DNA of 33,325 nt from Deltaproteobacteria bacterium. GTDB lineage: Bacteria; Desulfobacterota; Binatia; JACPRU01. Under the pieces are notes generated by a model. That model was given only the letters and a program-made list of their open reading frames with translations, made no database searches and was not told the origin of the DNA. Position 1 is the stretch's first letter; the number at the start of each line of letters is the position of its first letter. The stretch lies in contig JACPRU010000067.1 of assembly GCA_016189835.1 (NCBI GenBank), positions 1-33,325 of the forward strand. The letters are read 5' to 3'. The position numbers and the translations under genes were made by a program. This document shows, in pieces, positions 1-12,610 of this stretch.

Positions 1-171
1 GCATGGGCGAGGAGAGAAAAGCAGTCCGGCGGCCGAAAGACAAAGGCCGCTGAGAGAAGAACGGATCCTTTTCTTCCATCAGCAGCCCCGGGCGACCCCA
101 GAGAGTCGCCGATCACGGTGCTCGTTGCCAAGCACCATCGTTGACGCTAGGACTCCGCGGCGGGCGAGTCA

Positions 172-210
172 AGCGGAAAAACGCAGCGGAAAAGCATAGC
201 GGAAAAACGT
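172..210. repeat. three tandem 13-bp A-rich direct repeats
   Basis: Three head-to-tail copies of a 13-mer of the form agcggaaaaacgc lie here (172-184, 185-197, 198-210), differing at a few 3' positions. They are followed by two copies of gcggaatc near 219-235. The repeats sit in the 368-base stretch left of the speA stop, in which I see no convincing gene. That stretch also holds a small perfect stem at 29-34/45-50 (gcggcc/ggccgc) and another at about 99-118 (ggcgac/gtcgcc). Whether any acts in transcription termination for speA is unknown; there is no clean T-run directly after a stem. Confidence 0.6.
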
Positions 211-368
211 AGCCGAACGCGGAATCGCGGAATCGGAAAATCGCGTGCCGACGCGATGGATCCGCACGCGCAGCGATTGCCGCCGCACGCCACGGGACGG
301 AGCCCGCGAGGAATGAGGTTCCGCACTTCGCGCGGTCGCGGCGGCTTCCGGTCGACCGTCCGGCGGGG

Positions 369-2459
369 TCAGTCCGACCGGCCGCCGGTCGGGGGCGCGG
401 CGGCGACGAGGCCGGCATCTTCCGGGCGGCCGTCGCCGCCCGGCGCGGCGCCGTTCCTGTCGCGCTCCTTGCGCTGCGGCTTGCCGGCGGCGGGCGGCAG
501 CGCGGCGACAGCCGCCGCCGTCGTCGCGGGGTGTCCGTTGCAGTCGAGGTAGGTGTACTCCTTCATCCCCGCCTCGTAGTCGTCGAGCACCTTGACGCCC
601 TCGCTCGGCTTCAAGCGCCCCTCCTTGACCGCTCGCTCGACCTGCTCCTTCATCGACTTGATGAGCTCGCTCTCGTGGTATTGCACGTCGCCGAGCACCT
701 GCGTGACCGTGCTGCCGGGGATGATCTCCTCGATGTAGTAGCCGCCGGGCTCGGTGGGGTCGAGGAAGCAGTGGATCTCGGTCGAGCGGCCGAACAGATT
801 GTGCAGGTCGCCCATGATGTCCTGGTAGGCGCCGATCAGGAAGATGCCGATGTAATAAGGCTCGCCGGGGCGCAGCGGGTGCAGCGGCAGGGTCTCGCGC
901 ACGTCCTTGACGTCGATGAACTTCGAGATCTTGCCGTCCGAATCGCAGGTGATGTCGACCAGCGTCGAGGAGCGCGAGGGCAGCTCGTTCAGGCGGTGGA
1001 TCGGCATGATCGGGAACAGGTGGCCGATCGCCCAGTGATCGAGCAGCGACTGGAAGACCGAGAAGTTGCAGAGGTACTGGTCGGAAAGCTGGGTCTCGAG
1101 CGCCTCGAGCTCCTCGGGCCATTCGTCGTCGGGCTTACGCAGCGCGACGATGCCCCGACAGATCTCCCAGAACAGCGTCTCCACGGTCGCCTTGTCGTCG
1201 AGCGTCAGGTAGCCGTGGACGAACAGCGACTGCGCCTGGTCCTTCTGCTCGAGCGCGTCGTGGTAGGCCTCGAGCGGGTACATGGTGGCGAGGTTCTTGT
1301 GGATCTCGCGTAGCCCGGCGACGACCTCGTGCTCCTTGCGCTCCGAGGGCGGCGGCACCGCCGGCACCTCGCTGCCCTTCTCGATCGAGCCGAACACCTG
1401 CACGACCAGCACCGAGTGGTGGGCGACGATCGCGCGGCCGCTCTCGGTGACGATGTCGGGGTGGCGGACCTGCTCGTTCTCGCAGACCTTCTGGATCGCC
1501 AGGACGACGTCGTCCGTGTATTCCTTGAGGCCGTAGTTCGTCGAGCTGTCGAACACCGAGCGGCTGCCGTCGTAGTCGACGCCGAGGCCGCCGCCCGCGT
1601 CGATGTACTTGATCGACAGGCCGCCCTTCTGGAGCTTGGCGTAGATGCGCGCGGCCTCGGTGACCGCCTGGCGAATCGCGCGGATGTCGGAGATCTGCGA
1701 GCCGATGTGGAAGTGCAGTAGATGGAAGCAGTGCAGCCAGCCCTCGGCGCGGAGCAGCTCCACGGCGGCGAGCAGGTCGGCGGTGGAGAGGCCGAACTTC
1801 GCGTGGTCGCCGCTCGACGCCTCCCATTTGCCGCGGCCCTTGGAGCGCAGGCGCACGCGGATGCCGAGATCGGGCTCGACGCCGAGCTCGCGCGCCACCA
1901 GCAGGATCTGGCGCAGCTCCGAGAGCTTCTCGACCACGAGGATCACCCGCTTGCCGAGCCGCTTGCCGGCGAGCGCCATGCGCACGAACAGCGGGTCCTT
2001 GTAGCCGTTGCAGATGATCAGGCGCTCCGAGCCGCTCACCATCGAGAGCGCCGCGAACAGCTCCGGCTTGCTGCCCGCCTCGATGCCGAACTGATACGGC
2101 GCCCCGGCATCGAGGATCTCCTCGACCACCTCGCGGAGCTGGTTCACCTTGATCGGGAACACGCCCTGGTACTGGCCCTGGTAGCCGAGCTCGGCGATCG
2201 AGCGGCGGAACGACTCGTTGATCTCCTCGACGCGGTTGCGCAGCAAATCCTGGAAGCGCAGCACGAGCGGCAGCCGCAGGCCGCGCCGCTCCGCCTCCTT
2301 CACGACGTGGACGATCTCGACCGCACCGCCCTTGTCCTTCAGCGGCGAGACGGTCACGTTGCCCTGGTTGTTGATGTCGAAGTACTTGATGCCCCAGCGA
2401 CGCACGTTGTAGGTCTTCAGTGCATCGCGTTTGCTCCACGGGGTCTCGAGCGAGATCAT
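369..2459 (-). CDS. speA: biosynthetic arginine decarboxylase
   Basis: Converts arginine to agmatine with PLP, the first step of the agmatine route to putrescine; expected to be cytoplasmic. The 696-residue product is close to the usual 630-660 residues of the SpeA family plus a low-complexity C-terminal tail of about 40 residues rich in A, P, G and R. The PLP lysine is visible in the FPIKVNQ motif (K104). The alanine-racemase-type barrel follows, with the glycine-rich DAGGGLGVDYDG segment typical of the family. The open frame runs 23 codons further upstream, but the extra residues do not look like family sequence, so I chose the ATG at 2459 (product begins MISLETPW); no good ribosome binding site is seen before it. 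It is the last gene of the leftward aguB-aguA-mcm-speA cluster, 108 bp after the mutase gene. The other two enzymes of the pathway being in the same cluster supports a biosynthetic role. Confidence 0.93.
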   Translation of the reverse strand: MISLETPWSKRDALKTYNVRRWGIKYFDINNQGNVTVSPLKDKGGAVEIVHVVKEAERRGLRLPLVLRFQDLLRNRVEEINESFRRSIAELGYQGQYQGVFPIKVNQLREVVEEILDAGAPYQFGIEAGSKPELFAALSMVSGSERLIICNGYKDPLFVRMALAGKRLGKRVILVVEKLSELRQILLVARELGVEPDLGIRVRLRSKGRGKWEASSGDHAKFGLSTADLLAAVELLRAEGWLHCFHLLHFHIGSQISDIRAIRQAVTEAARIYAKLQKGGLSIKYIDAGGGLGVDYDGSRSVFDSSTNYGLKEYTDDVVLAIQKVCENEQVRHPDIVTESGRAIVAHHSVLVVQVFGSIEKGSEVPAVPPPSERKEHEVVAGLREIHKNLATMYPLEAYHDALEQKDQAQSLFVHGYLTLDDKATVETLFWEICRGIVALRKPDDEWPEELEALETQLSDQYLCNFSVFQSLLDHWAIGHLFPIMPIHRLNELPSRSSTLVDITCDSDGKISKFIDVKDVRETLPLHPLRPGEPYYIGIFLIGAYQDIMGDLHNLFGRSTEIHCFLDPTEPGGYYIEEIIPGSTVTQVLGDVQYHESELIKSMKEQVERAVKEGRLKPSEGVKVLDDYEAGMKEYTYLDCNGHPATTAAAVAALPPAAGKPQRKERDRNGAAPGGDGRPEDAGLVAAAPPTGGRSD

Positions 2460-2567
2460 CGACGTCGCCGAGATAGCGCTTCGCACCCCGCGTGTAAACC
2501 GCGCGGGTACGAAAATCGTCCGACGCACGACCAGCGTCGGGCCACGCGTCCTCGGCTCACGCGTCGA

Positions 2568-4238
<1,671 letters not shown>

Positions 4239-4298
4239 GACCCGGCGAGCGTAGGACGCTCGGTGGGAGGAGTCAAAGGGGTACGCGGCGGGATGCGA

Positions 4299-5336
4299 TC
4301 AGCGGCCTCGCCGCGGCTGCTGCTGGGTCACGCAATGGCAGGCGCCGAGTCCCCACACCAGATCGGTCGCCGGGATCGGCGCGATCCTGCGTCCCGGAAA
4401 GAGCCGGGCCAGGGTTTCGCAGGCGATCTCGTCGCGCGGGTGATCGAAGACCGGGACCAGCACGGCGCGGTTGCCGACGTAGAAGTTCGCGTAGCTCGCC
4501 GGCAGCCGGCGGCCCTCGTGGTAGAGGGGTGGCGGGGTCGGCAGCTCGACGATCTCCAGGGGGCGACCGCGCTCGTCACGAGCCGCCCTCAGACGCCGCA
4601 GGTTGTCCTGCAAGGCGCGGTAGTTCTCGTCCGCGGGATCCGGCTCCGCCGCGGCCGCCACCGTCGTCGCGGCGACGAAACGGGCGAGGTCGTCGACGTG
4701 GCCGTCGGTGTCGTCGCCGGCGACGCCGTCGCCGAGCCAGACGACGTGGCGCACGCCGAGATACTCTTCGAGGTGCCGTTCGATGTCCTGCCGCGAGAGC
4801 GTCGGATTGCGGTTGCCATTCAGCAGGCACGACTCGGTGGTGAGCAGCGTGCCGCGGCCGTTGACGTCGATCGAGCCGCCCTCGAGCACGATGCCGGGCT
4901 CGAAGCGGCGAAGCCGCAGCGTCTCGTTGATCCGCTCGGGCACGCGATCGTCGAGGTCGTAGGGAGGATACTTGCCGCCCCAGGCGTTGTAGCGCCAATC
5001 GGTCATCGCCACCGTGCCCCGGCCGTCGACGACGAAGATCGGTCCATGATCGCGCACCCAGGCGTCGTTGGTGGGGATACGGAAGAAGCGCACGTTCGGG
5101 CTCTCGCAGCCGCCCGCGCGCAGCGCCCGGCGCGCCGAGGCCTCGAGCTCGTCGCTGCCGGCGAGGATGCGCACCTCCTCGTACTCGTGCAGCACGGCCA
5201 CCATCGCGGCGAAGACCGCCGGCACCGGCTCGAGCTTCCCGGGCCAGGTCTCGGGGTTGTGGGGCCACGAGATCCACGTCGCCTCGTGCGGCTCCCACTC
5301 GGCCGGCATGCGGTAGCCGAGCGCGCGCGGCGTCAT
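4299..5336 (-). CDS. aguA: agmatine deiminase
   Basis: Hydrolyses agmatine to N-carbamoylputrescine and ammonia, the second step from arginine to putrescine. The 345-residue length fits the peptidyl-arginine-deiminase-fold AguA family. Visible motifs are MPAEWEPHEATW at the N-terminus, WVRDHGP near residue 95, the catalytic histidine in DDTDGHVDD (H213) and the nucleophilic cysteine in GACHCVTQQQP (C335), close to the C-terminus. The reading frame is open far upstream, into the neighbouring gene, but the ATG at 5336 gives the family N-terminus. That ATG overlaps the aguB stop in a 4-bp ATGA, so the two are almost certainly co-translated. Confidence 0.94.
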   Translation of the reverse strand: MTPRALGYRMPAEWEPHEATWISWPHNPETWPGKLEPVPAVFAAMVAVLHEYEEVRILAGSDELEASARRALRAGGCESPNVRFFRIPTNDAWVRDHGPIFVVDGRGTVAMTDWRYNAWGGKYPPYDLDDRVPERINETLRLRRFEPGIVLEGGSIDVNGRGTLLTTESCLLNGNRNPTLSRQDIERHLEEYLGVRHVVWLGDGVAGDDTDGHVDDLARFVAATTVAAAAEPDPADENYRALQDNLRRLRAARDERGRPLEIVELPTPPPLYHEGRRLPASYANFYVGNRAVLVPVFDHPRDEIACETLARLFPGRRIAPIPATDLVWGLGACHCVTQQQPRRGR

Positions 5337-6217
5337 TCGTCGAGCAGCCGCCGCGTGATCGGCGCGTAGGCGTCGATGCGGCGGTCGCGCAGGAAGGGCC
5401 AGTTCGTCCGTACCTCGTCGATGCGCCCGAGATCGCAGCGGACGATCAGCGTCTGCTCGCGGTCGGTGGCGGCGCGCGCCAGCACGCGGCCGAACGGATC
5501 GGCGACGAAGGAGCTGCCCCAGAAGGTCAAGCTGCCTTCTCGCCCGACGCGATTCACGGCCGCGACGAACACCCCGTTGGCGATCGCGTGGGCGCGCTGC
5601 ACCGTCTCCCAGGCGTCGCGCTGCGATTCGTCGACCGCGGCCTGCTGGCCGTCGAGCCAGCCGATCGCCGTCGGATAGACCAGGATCTCGGCGCCGGCGA
5701 GCGCCGTCAGCCGCGCACCCTCGGGGAACCACTGGTCCCAGCACACCAGCGCGCCGATCTTCGCGTGCCGCGTCGGGTGGCTGCGAAAGCCCAGGTCGCC
5801 GGGCGTGAAGTAGAACTTCTCGTAGTAGAGCGGGTCGTCGGGAATGTGCATCTTGCGGTACTTGCCGGCGATCTTGCCATCGACGTCGAGCAGCACGGCG
5901 GTGTTGTGGTAAACCCCGTCGGCGCGCTTCTCGAACAGCGAGGCAACGACGACGATGCGCTCGTCGCGGGCCACCTTGGCGAGCGCCTGCGTGGTCGGCC
6001 CGGGGATCGGCTCGGCCAGCCGGAACAGCGCGACGTCCTCCTTCTGGCAGAAGTAGCGGGAGCGGAAGAGCTCCTGCAGGCAGACCACCTGCGCACCGTC
6101 GCGTGCCGCCCCCCGCACCCGCCCGATCGCTTTCTCGAGGTTCTCCTTCGGCTTCTCCCCGCAGCTCATCTGCACGAGCCCGAGGGTCACCACGCGATCG
6201 GACTTCACAGGCCTCAT
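5333..6217 (-). CDS. aguB: N-carbamoylputrescine amidohydrolase
   Basis: Nitrilase-superfamily enzyme that hydrolyses N-carbamoylputrescine to putrescine, CO2 and ammonia, finishing the agmatine route. The 294-residue product has the full catalytic triad: Glu49 in CLQELF, Lys122 in KYRKMHIPD and Cys159 in LVCWDQWFPE. The CWDQWFPE and YYEKFYFTPGD segments are characteristic of the carbamoylputrescine subfamily. The frame is open for 68 codons upstream, but those codons cross repeat-like intergenic DNA; the ATG at 6217 (MRPVKSD) gives the normal nitrilase start. It is the first gene of the leftward polyamine/mutase cluster, so the promoter should lie in 6218-6320; I could not identify it with confidence. 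Confidence 0.94.
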   Translation of the reverse strand: MRPVKSDRVVTLGLVQMSCGEKPKENLEKAIGRVRGAARDGAQVVCLQELFRSRYFCQKEDVALFRLAEPIPGPTTQALAKVARDERIVVVASLFEKRADGVYHNTAVLLDVDGKIAGKYRKMHIPDDPLYYEKFYFTPGDLGFRSHPTRHAKIGALVCWDQWFPEGARLTALAGAEILVYPTAIGWLDGQQAAVDESQRDAWETVQRAHAIANGVFVAAVNRVGREGSLTFWGSSFVADPFGRVLARAATDREQTLIVRCDLGRIDEVRTNWPFLRDRRIDAYAPITRRLLDE

Positions 6218-6323
6218 CGAAGGCAGTCTTGTAGCGGTTTCCAGGGCGATAAGGAACGTTCGACAGTTCGACAGGCTCGGAACGCGGGCTCCACGGGAAG
6301 GCCGCGCACCGAGGGCTCGGCAC

Positions 6324-6464
6324 CTCGGCGTGGGGAGCGGGGTGGTCTCGCGGCGAATCCAGGTGAGCTCGGATGGGACCGCGCCGCCGTCTTTCACGGC
6401 GCGAATGGCCCCGTGAAGCAACGAGCCTGCCGAGCCGCGAGACCACCCCGCTCCCCGCGCCGAG
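6324..6464. repeat. long inverted repeat in a gene-free 292-bp region
   Basis: Two 30-base arms (6324-6353 and 6435-6464) are reverse complements with a single mismatch and are separated by 81 bases. The inter-arm DNA itself contains a stem (gcgccg...cggcgc around a ctttca loop). Nearby at 6257-6284 is a smaller imperfect hairpin holding two copies of ttcgacag. The whole lies between the stop of the transhydrogenase gene (6510) and the start of aguB (6217), both leftward. It could fold into a cruciform or a large RNA hairpin; there is no T-run after it, so it is not a classical intrinsic terminator. It has the look of a dispersed palindromic intergenic element. Confidence 0.75.
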
Positions 6465-6509
6465 CCGATGGGGGTGGCGCAGGGGCGCGCGGCACGGCGG
6501 CGAGCGGCT

Positions 6510-8300
6510 TCAAGACTTCATGGCGAGGAACAGCTTGGTCAGACTCTCCTTCGCGTCGCCGAACAACATCATGCACTTCTCGTTGAAGTAGAGCTCGTTG
6601 TCGACGCCGGCGAAGCCCGGCCGCATGCTGCGCTTCAGCACGATGATCGACTTCGCGCGATCGACCTCGAGGATCGGCATTCCGTAGAGCGGGCTCGACT
6701 TGTTGCTGCGCGCCGCCGGGTTGGTCACGTCGTTCGCGCCCACCACCAGCGCCAGGTCGGCCTCGGGGAAGTAGGGGTTGATCTGCTCCATCTCCCAGAG
6801 CTGATCGTAGGGCACGTCGGCCTCGGCGAGCAGCACGTTCATGTGCCCGGGCATGCGCCCCGCCACGGGATGGATCGCGTACTTGACGTCGATGCCGCGC
6901 CTGCCGAGCAGCCGCGCGAGCTCGGCGACGCCGTGCTGCGCCTGCGCGACGGCCATGCCGTAGCCCGGCACGATGATCACCGAGCGTGCGCCGTCGAGCA
7001 GCCCCGGCACCTCGTCGGGCACGATCGAGCGCACCGTGCCCTTGAGCTCGTCGGCCACCCCCGCGGCCTGCGGCTCCACCTTGCCGAACGCCCCGAACAG
7101 CACGTTGGCGGCCGAGCGATTCATCGCCCGACACATGAGGAGGGAGAGCAGGAAGCCCGACGTGCCGTCGAGGGATCCGGTGATGATCTGGATCTTGTTC
7201 ATCAGCACGAAGCCCATCGACGCGTCGGCGAGCCCGGCATACGAGTTCAGCAGGGCGATCACCACCGGCATGTCGGCGGCGCCGATCGGCACGACCAGCA
7301 GGAAGCCGAACAGCAGCGCCGCCGCCACCATGACGAAGAACAGCGCCGTCGCCGAGGGCACGAACACGAGCGTCACCGCCAGCGCGATCATGCCGCCGAA
7401 CAGCGAGAGGTTCGACACGTTCTGCCCCCGGTAGGTGATCGGACGACCCGGCAGCAGCTCCTGCAGCTTGGCCGCCGCCATCAAGCTGCCCGTGAACGTC
7501 AGGCCGCCGATCATCACCTCGAGGCTGATCGCCGTCATCTTCACCGTCTCCAGGTCGCCGCCGTGGCGCACGTACTCGGAGACGCCGATCAGGGTCGCGG
7601 CCAGCGCGCCGAGCGAGTGCGACAGCGCGGTCCGCTGCGGCACGGCGGTCATCGGGATCTGCAAGCCGATCGCGCCGCCGACGAGCGATCCGACGACGAG
7701 GCCGAAGACGATCCAGCCGTAGGCGACGATCTCGGGGTGGAAGAGCGTCCCGGCGATCGCCAGCACCATGCCGAACTCGGCGAGGAACATGCCGCGGCGC
7801 GCGTAGCGCGGCGAGCTCAAGCCCTTCAGGCCGAGGATGAAGAGAAACGCGGAGACGATGTAGAAGTAGCGCAGCGCGTGAGCGGCGAGCGCCTCCCGGG
7901 AATGCGCGGCGGCTCCCGAGGTGCCGTAGACGACCAGCGCGGCGACGACGGCGGCGACCAGGACGCCGAACACGAGCAGCATCAACCGCTCCTGCCGCCG
8001 CTCCGCCTCGCCTTCCTCGCCGCTCTTCTTGAACATCTTCAGCATGCGGTCGGTGATCAGGAAGCCGCCGGCCACGTTGGTCGACGAGCAGGCGACGGCG
8101 ATCGTGCCGAGCACCGTGCTGAGCGTGTCGTACTGCGCGCCGGTGACCAGCAGCGAGCCGATCAGCGAGATGCCCGAGTTCGCGTTGGTCGCCGACATGA
8201 GCGGCGTGTGCAGCAGCGGCGGGACCCGGGTGATGACGTGATACCCGAGGAACCCCGCGAGTATGAAGATGTAGAGGCCGACCTCCAGCTCGGTCGTCAT
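6510..8300 (-). CDS. proton-translocating NAD(P) transhydrogenase, fused membrane part of alpha subunit plus beta subunit
   Basis: Membrane and NADP(H)-binding portion of the enzyme that couples hydride transfer between NADH and NADP+ to proton movement. The first ~90 residues (YIFILAGFLGYHVI, PLMSATNANSGI, ACSSTNVAGGFLITDRML) match the four-helix PntA2 membrane segment. A short charged linker around residues 90-100 is followed by a full PntB: about nine more membrane segments, then domain III from about residue 415 with the NADP-binding motif VPGYGMAVAQAQ, then VAGRMPGHMNVLLAEA and GANDVTNPAA. The ATG at 8300 is chosen because GGGAGGT lies 8 bases upstream; the longer frame to 8393 lacks this support. 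The NAD(H)-binding domain I (PntA1) is not fused and is not encoded in this window, so it must be elsewhere. The gene is 150 bp after the biotin carrier gene in the same direction. Confidence 0.92.
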   Translation of the reverse strand: MTTELEVGLYIFILAGFLGYHVITRVPPLLHTPLMSATNANSGISLIGSLLVTGAQYDTLSTVLGTIAVACSSTNVAGGFLITDRMLKMFKKSGEEGEAERRQERLMLLVFGVLVAAVVAALVVYGTSGAAAHSREALAAHALRYFYIVSAFLFILGLKGLSSPRYARRGMFLAEFGMVLAIAGTLFHPEIVAYGWIVFGLVVGSLVGGAIGLQIPMTAVPQRTALSHSLGALAATLIGVSEYVRHGGDLETVKMTAISLEVMIGGLTFTGSLMAAAKLQELLPGRPITYRGQNVSNLSLFGGMIALAVTLVFVPSATALFFVMVAAALLFGFLLVVPIGAADMPVVIALLNSYAGLADASMGFVLMNKIQIITGSLDGTSGFLLSLLMCRAMNRSAANVLFGAFGKVEPQAAGVADELKGTVRSIVPDEVPGLLDGARSVIIVPGYGMAVAQAQHGVAELARLLGRRGIDVKYAIHPVAGRMPGHMNVLLAEADVPYDQLWEMEQINPYFPEADLALVVGANDVTNPAARSNKSSPLYGMPILEVDRAKSIIVLKRSMRPGFAGVDNELYFNEKCMMLFGDAKESLTKLFLAMKS

Positions 8301-8450
8301 CGCCAGGACCTCCCGCGAAATCGGCCCCGCGGCGACCGCCCCGGACGCCGGACGAGGCATGCGGTTGTAGCGCCGGCGCGCGAGCGAACGCAATCCGGCC
8401 AGAGGGAAGGGAGCGGCCAGCGGAGGCGCGAGGGGCGGGCGGGGACGAGG

Positions 8451-8957
8451 CTACTCGAGAACGACCAGGACCTCGCCCGACTCGACGGCCTGCCCGGGCT
8501 GGACGCGGACTTCCTTCACCTCGCCCGCGCCCTGGCTCTTGATCTCGTTCTCCATCTTCATCGCCTCGATCACCAGCAGGCCTTGCTTCGCGTTCACGCG
8601 GTCCCCCGCGCCGACGAGCACGGCGATGACCTTCCCCGGCATCGACGCCTTGACCTCGCGACGTCCCGTCACCTCCGCGCCGCCGCGCGCCGCCGCCCGT
8701 CGGGCCCGCTCTTCGCTGAGCAGGCGGAAGCGGAAGCGGCGATTGTCGAGCAGGACGTCGAAGTCGTCGCCCGTGCGCGACAGGCTGACCTCGTAGTTCT
8801 TGCCCTCGATCAGCAGCGACAGGCCGCCCTTCAGGCGCCGGGCGTCGATGGTCTGCTCGACGCCGTCCGCGCGCACCCGGTACAGCGACGGTCCCGCCGG
8901 CTCGATCTCGATCGAGGCTTCACGGCCCTCCAGCTTGGCGACGAATGTGCGCGGCAT
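8451..8957 (-). CDS. biotin carboxyl carrier protein of an acyl-CoA carboxylase (probably propionyl-CoA)
   Basis: Carries the biotin that shuttles CO2 from the biotin carboxylase to the carboxyltransferase. The 168-residue protein ends in a biotinyl domain with the EAMKMEN motif; the biotinylated lysine is K134. The N-terminal ~85 residues are a small beta-rich region resembling the BT domain that joins carboxylase and carrier domains in fused alpha subunits. It starts 9 bp after the stop of the biotin carboxylase gene; together the two (498+168 residues) equal one normal PccA of about 665 residues, so this looks like a split alpha subunit. Lipoyl attachment is unlikely because the MKM core is typical of biotin. 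Confidence 0.9.
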   Translation of the reverse strand: MPRTFVAKLEGREASIEIEPAGPSLYRVRADGVEQTIDARRLKGGLSLLIEGKNYEVSLSRTGDDFDVLLDNRRFRFRLLSEERARRAAARGGAEVTGRREVKASMPGKVIAVLVGAGDRVNAKQGLLVIEAMKMENEIKSQGAGEVKEVRVQPGQAVESGEVLVVLE

Positions 8958-8966
8958 CTCGGGGCG

Positions 8967-10463
<1,497 letters not shown>

Positions 10464-10488
10464 GGGCCCGGGTCGCAGGTGAGAATCG

Positions 10489-12039
<1,551 letters not shown>

Positions 12040-12097
12040 CGTGGCCCGCGGCTCTCCCGGCGCGAAGCTCCGTGATTATGCTACGGAAGCCGCGTTT

Positions 12098-12598
12098 TCA
12101 AGGCGGCTTGGTGGAGGCCACGTCGTGATAGGCGACCCGGTCGCCGACCGCCAGGCGGTGCGCCGCGGCGAAGCCCGCGTTCACCTCGAGCACGGCGCGG
12201 GAGGAAGCGCGGACGTCGATCGGCGCGAGCGAGAAGGGCTCGGCGTCGGCGTGAATGCCGGCGATCCGGCCGTCGCTCCCGATGAAGATCAGGTCCAGAG
12301 GGATCGACGTGTTCTTCATCCAGAAGGCGTGCGGACGTTCCTCCGCGAAGACGAACAGCATGCCGTGGTCGGGGTCGAGGCGGTGGCGGTACATGAGCCC
12401 GCGAGCTTGGCCGTCCGGCGTGTCCGCGACCTCGACGAACACGCGGACGGGCTCGCCGTCGCGCGGATGCAGCGCGACCGCCGCGCGGCGCTCGCGGCAG
12501 GCGCCGAGCGCGGGCAGAGCCGCGACCAGCGCGGCCAGCAGCGCCAGCCTCGGTTGCAACGCTCCCCGGCGTGGTCTACCTAAGCGCGAAGGATTCAT
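12098..12598 (-). CDS. DUF192 family protein, probable lipoprotein
   Basis: Small conserved protein of unknown biochemical role. The DUF192 core is clear: VADTPDGQARGLMYR, GMLFVF, FWMKNTSIPLDLIFI and SSRAVLEVNAG. A hydrophobic leader (LALLAALVAALPALGAC) ends in a lipobox-like LGAC, with Cys34 as the likely lipidated residue, so it should be exported and membrane anchored. The ATG at 12598 has no Shine-Dalgarno, whereas an in-frame TTG at 12559 has GGGGAG just before it (only 2 bases spacing) and would give a more typical leader. The start is therefore uncertain. The gene is divergent from the Fe-S oxidoreductase with only 12 bp between the start codons if 12598 is used. Confidence 0.85.
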   Translation of the reverse strand: MNPSRLGRPRRGALQPRLALLAALVAALPALGACRERRAAVALHPRDGEPVRVFVEVADTPDGQARGLMYRHRLDPDHGMLFVFAEERPHAFWMKNTSIPLDLIFIGSDGRIAGIHADAEPFSLAPIDVRASSRAVLEVNAGFAAAHRLAVGDRVAYHDVASTKPP

Positions 12599-12610
12599 CC
12601 CGGAGGACGC

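Noticed and set aside
3-53. Short plus-strand frame of 16 codons ending at 53, possibly the end of a gene from outside the window
   Set aside because: Too short and too charged to recognise; no evidence beyond an open frame.
4246-4262. 7-bp perfect stem with 3-base loop before the mutase start
   Set aside because: Too short and without a T-run to call a terminator; noted only in the mutase entry.
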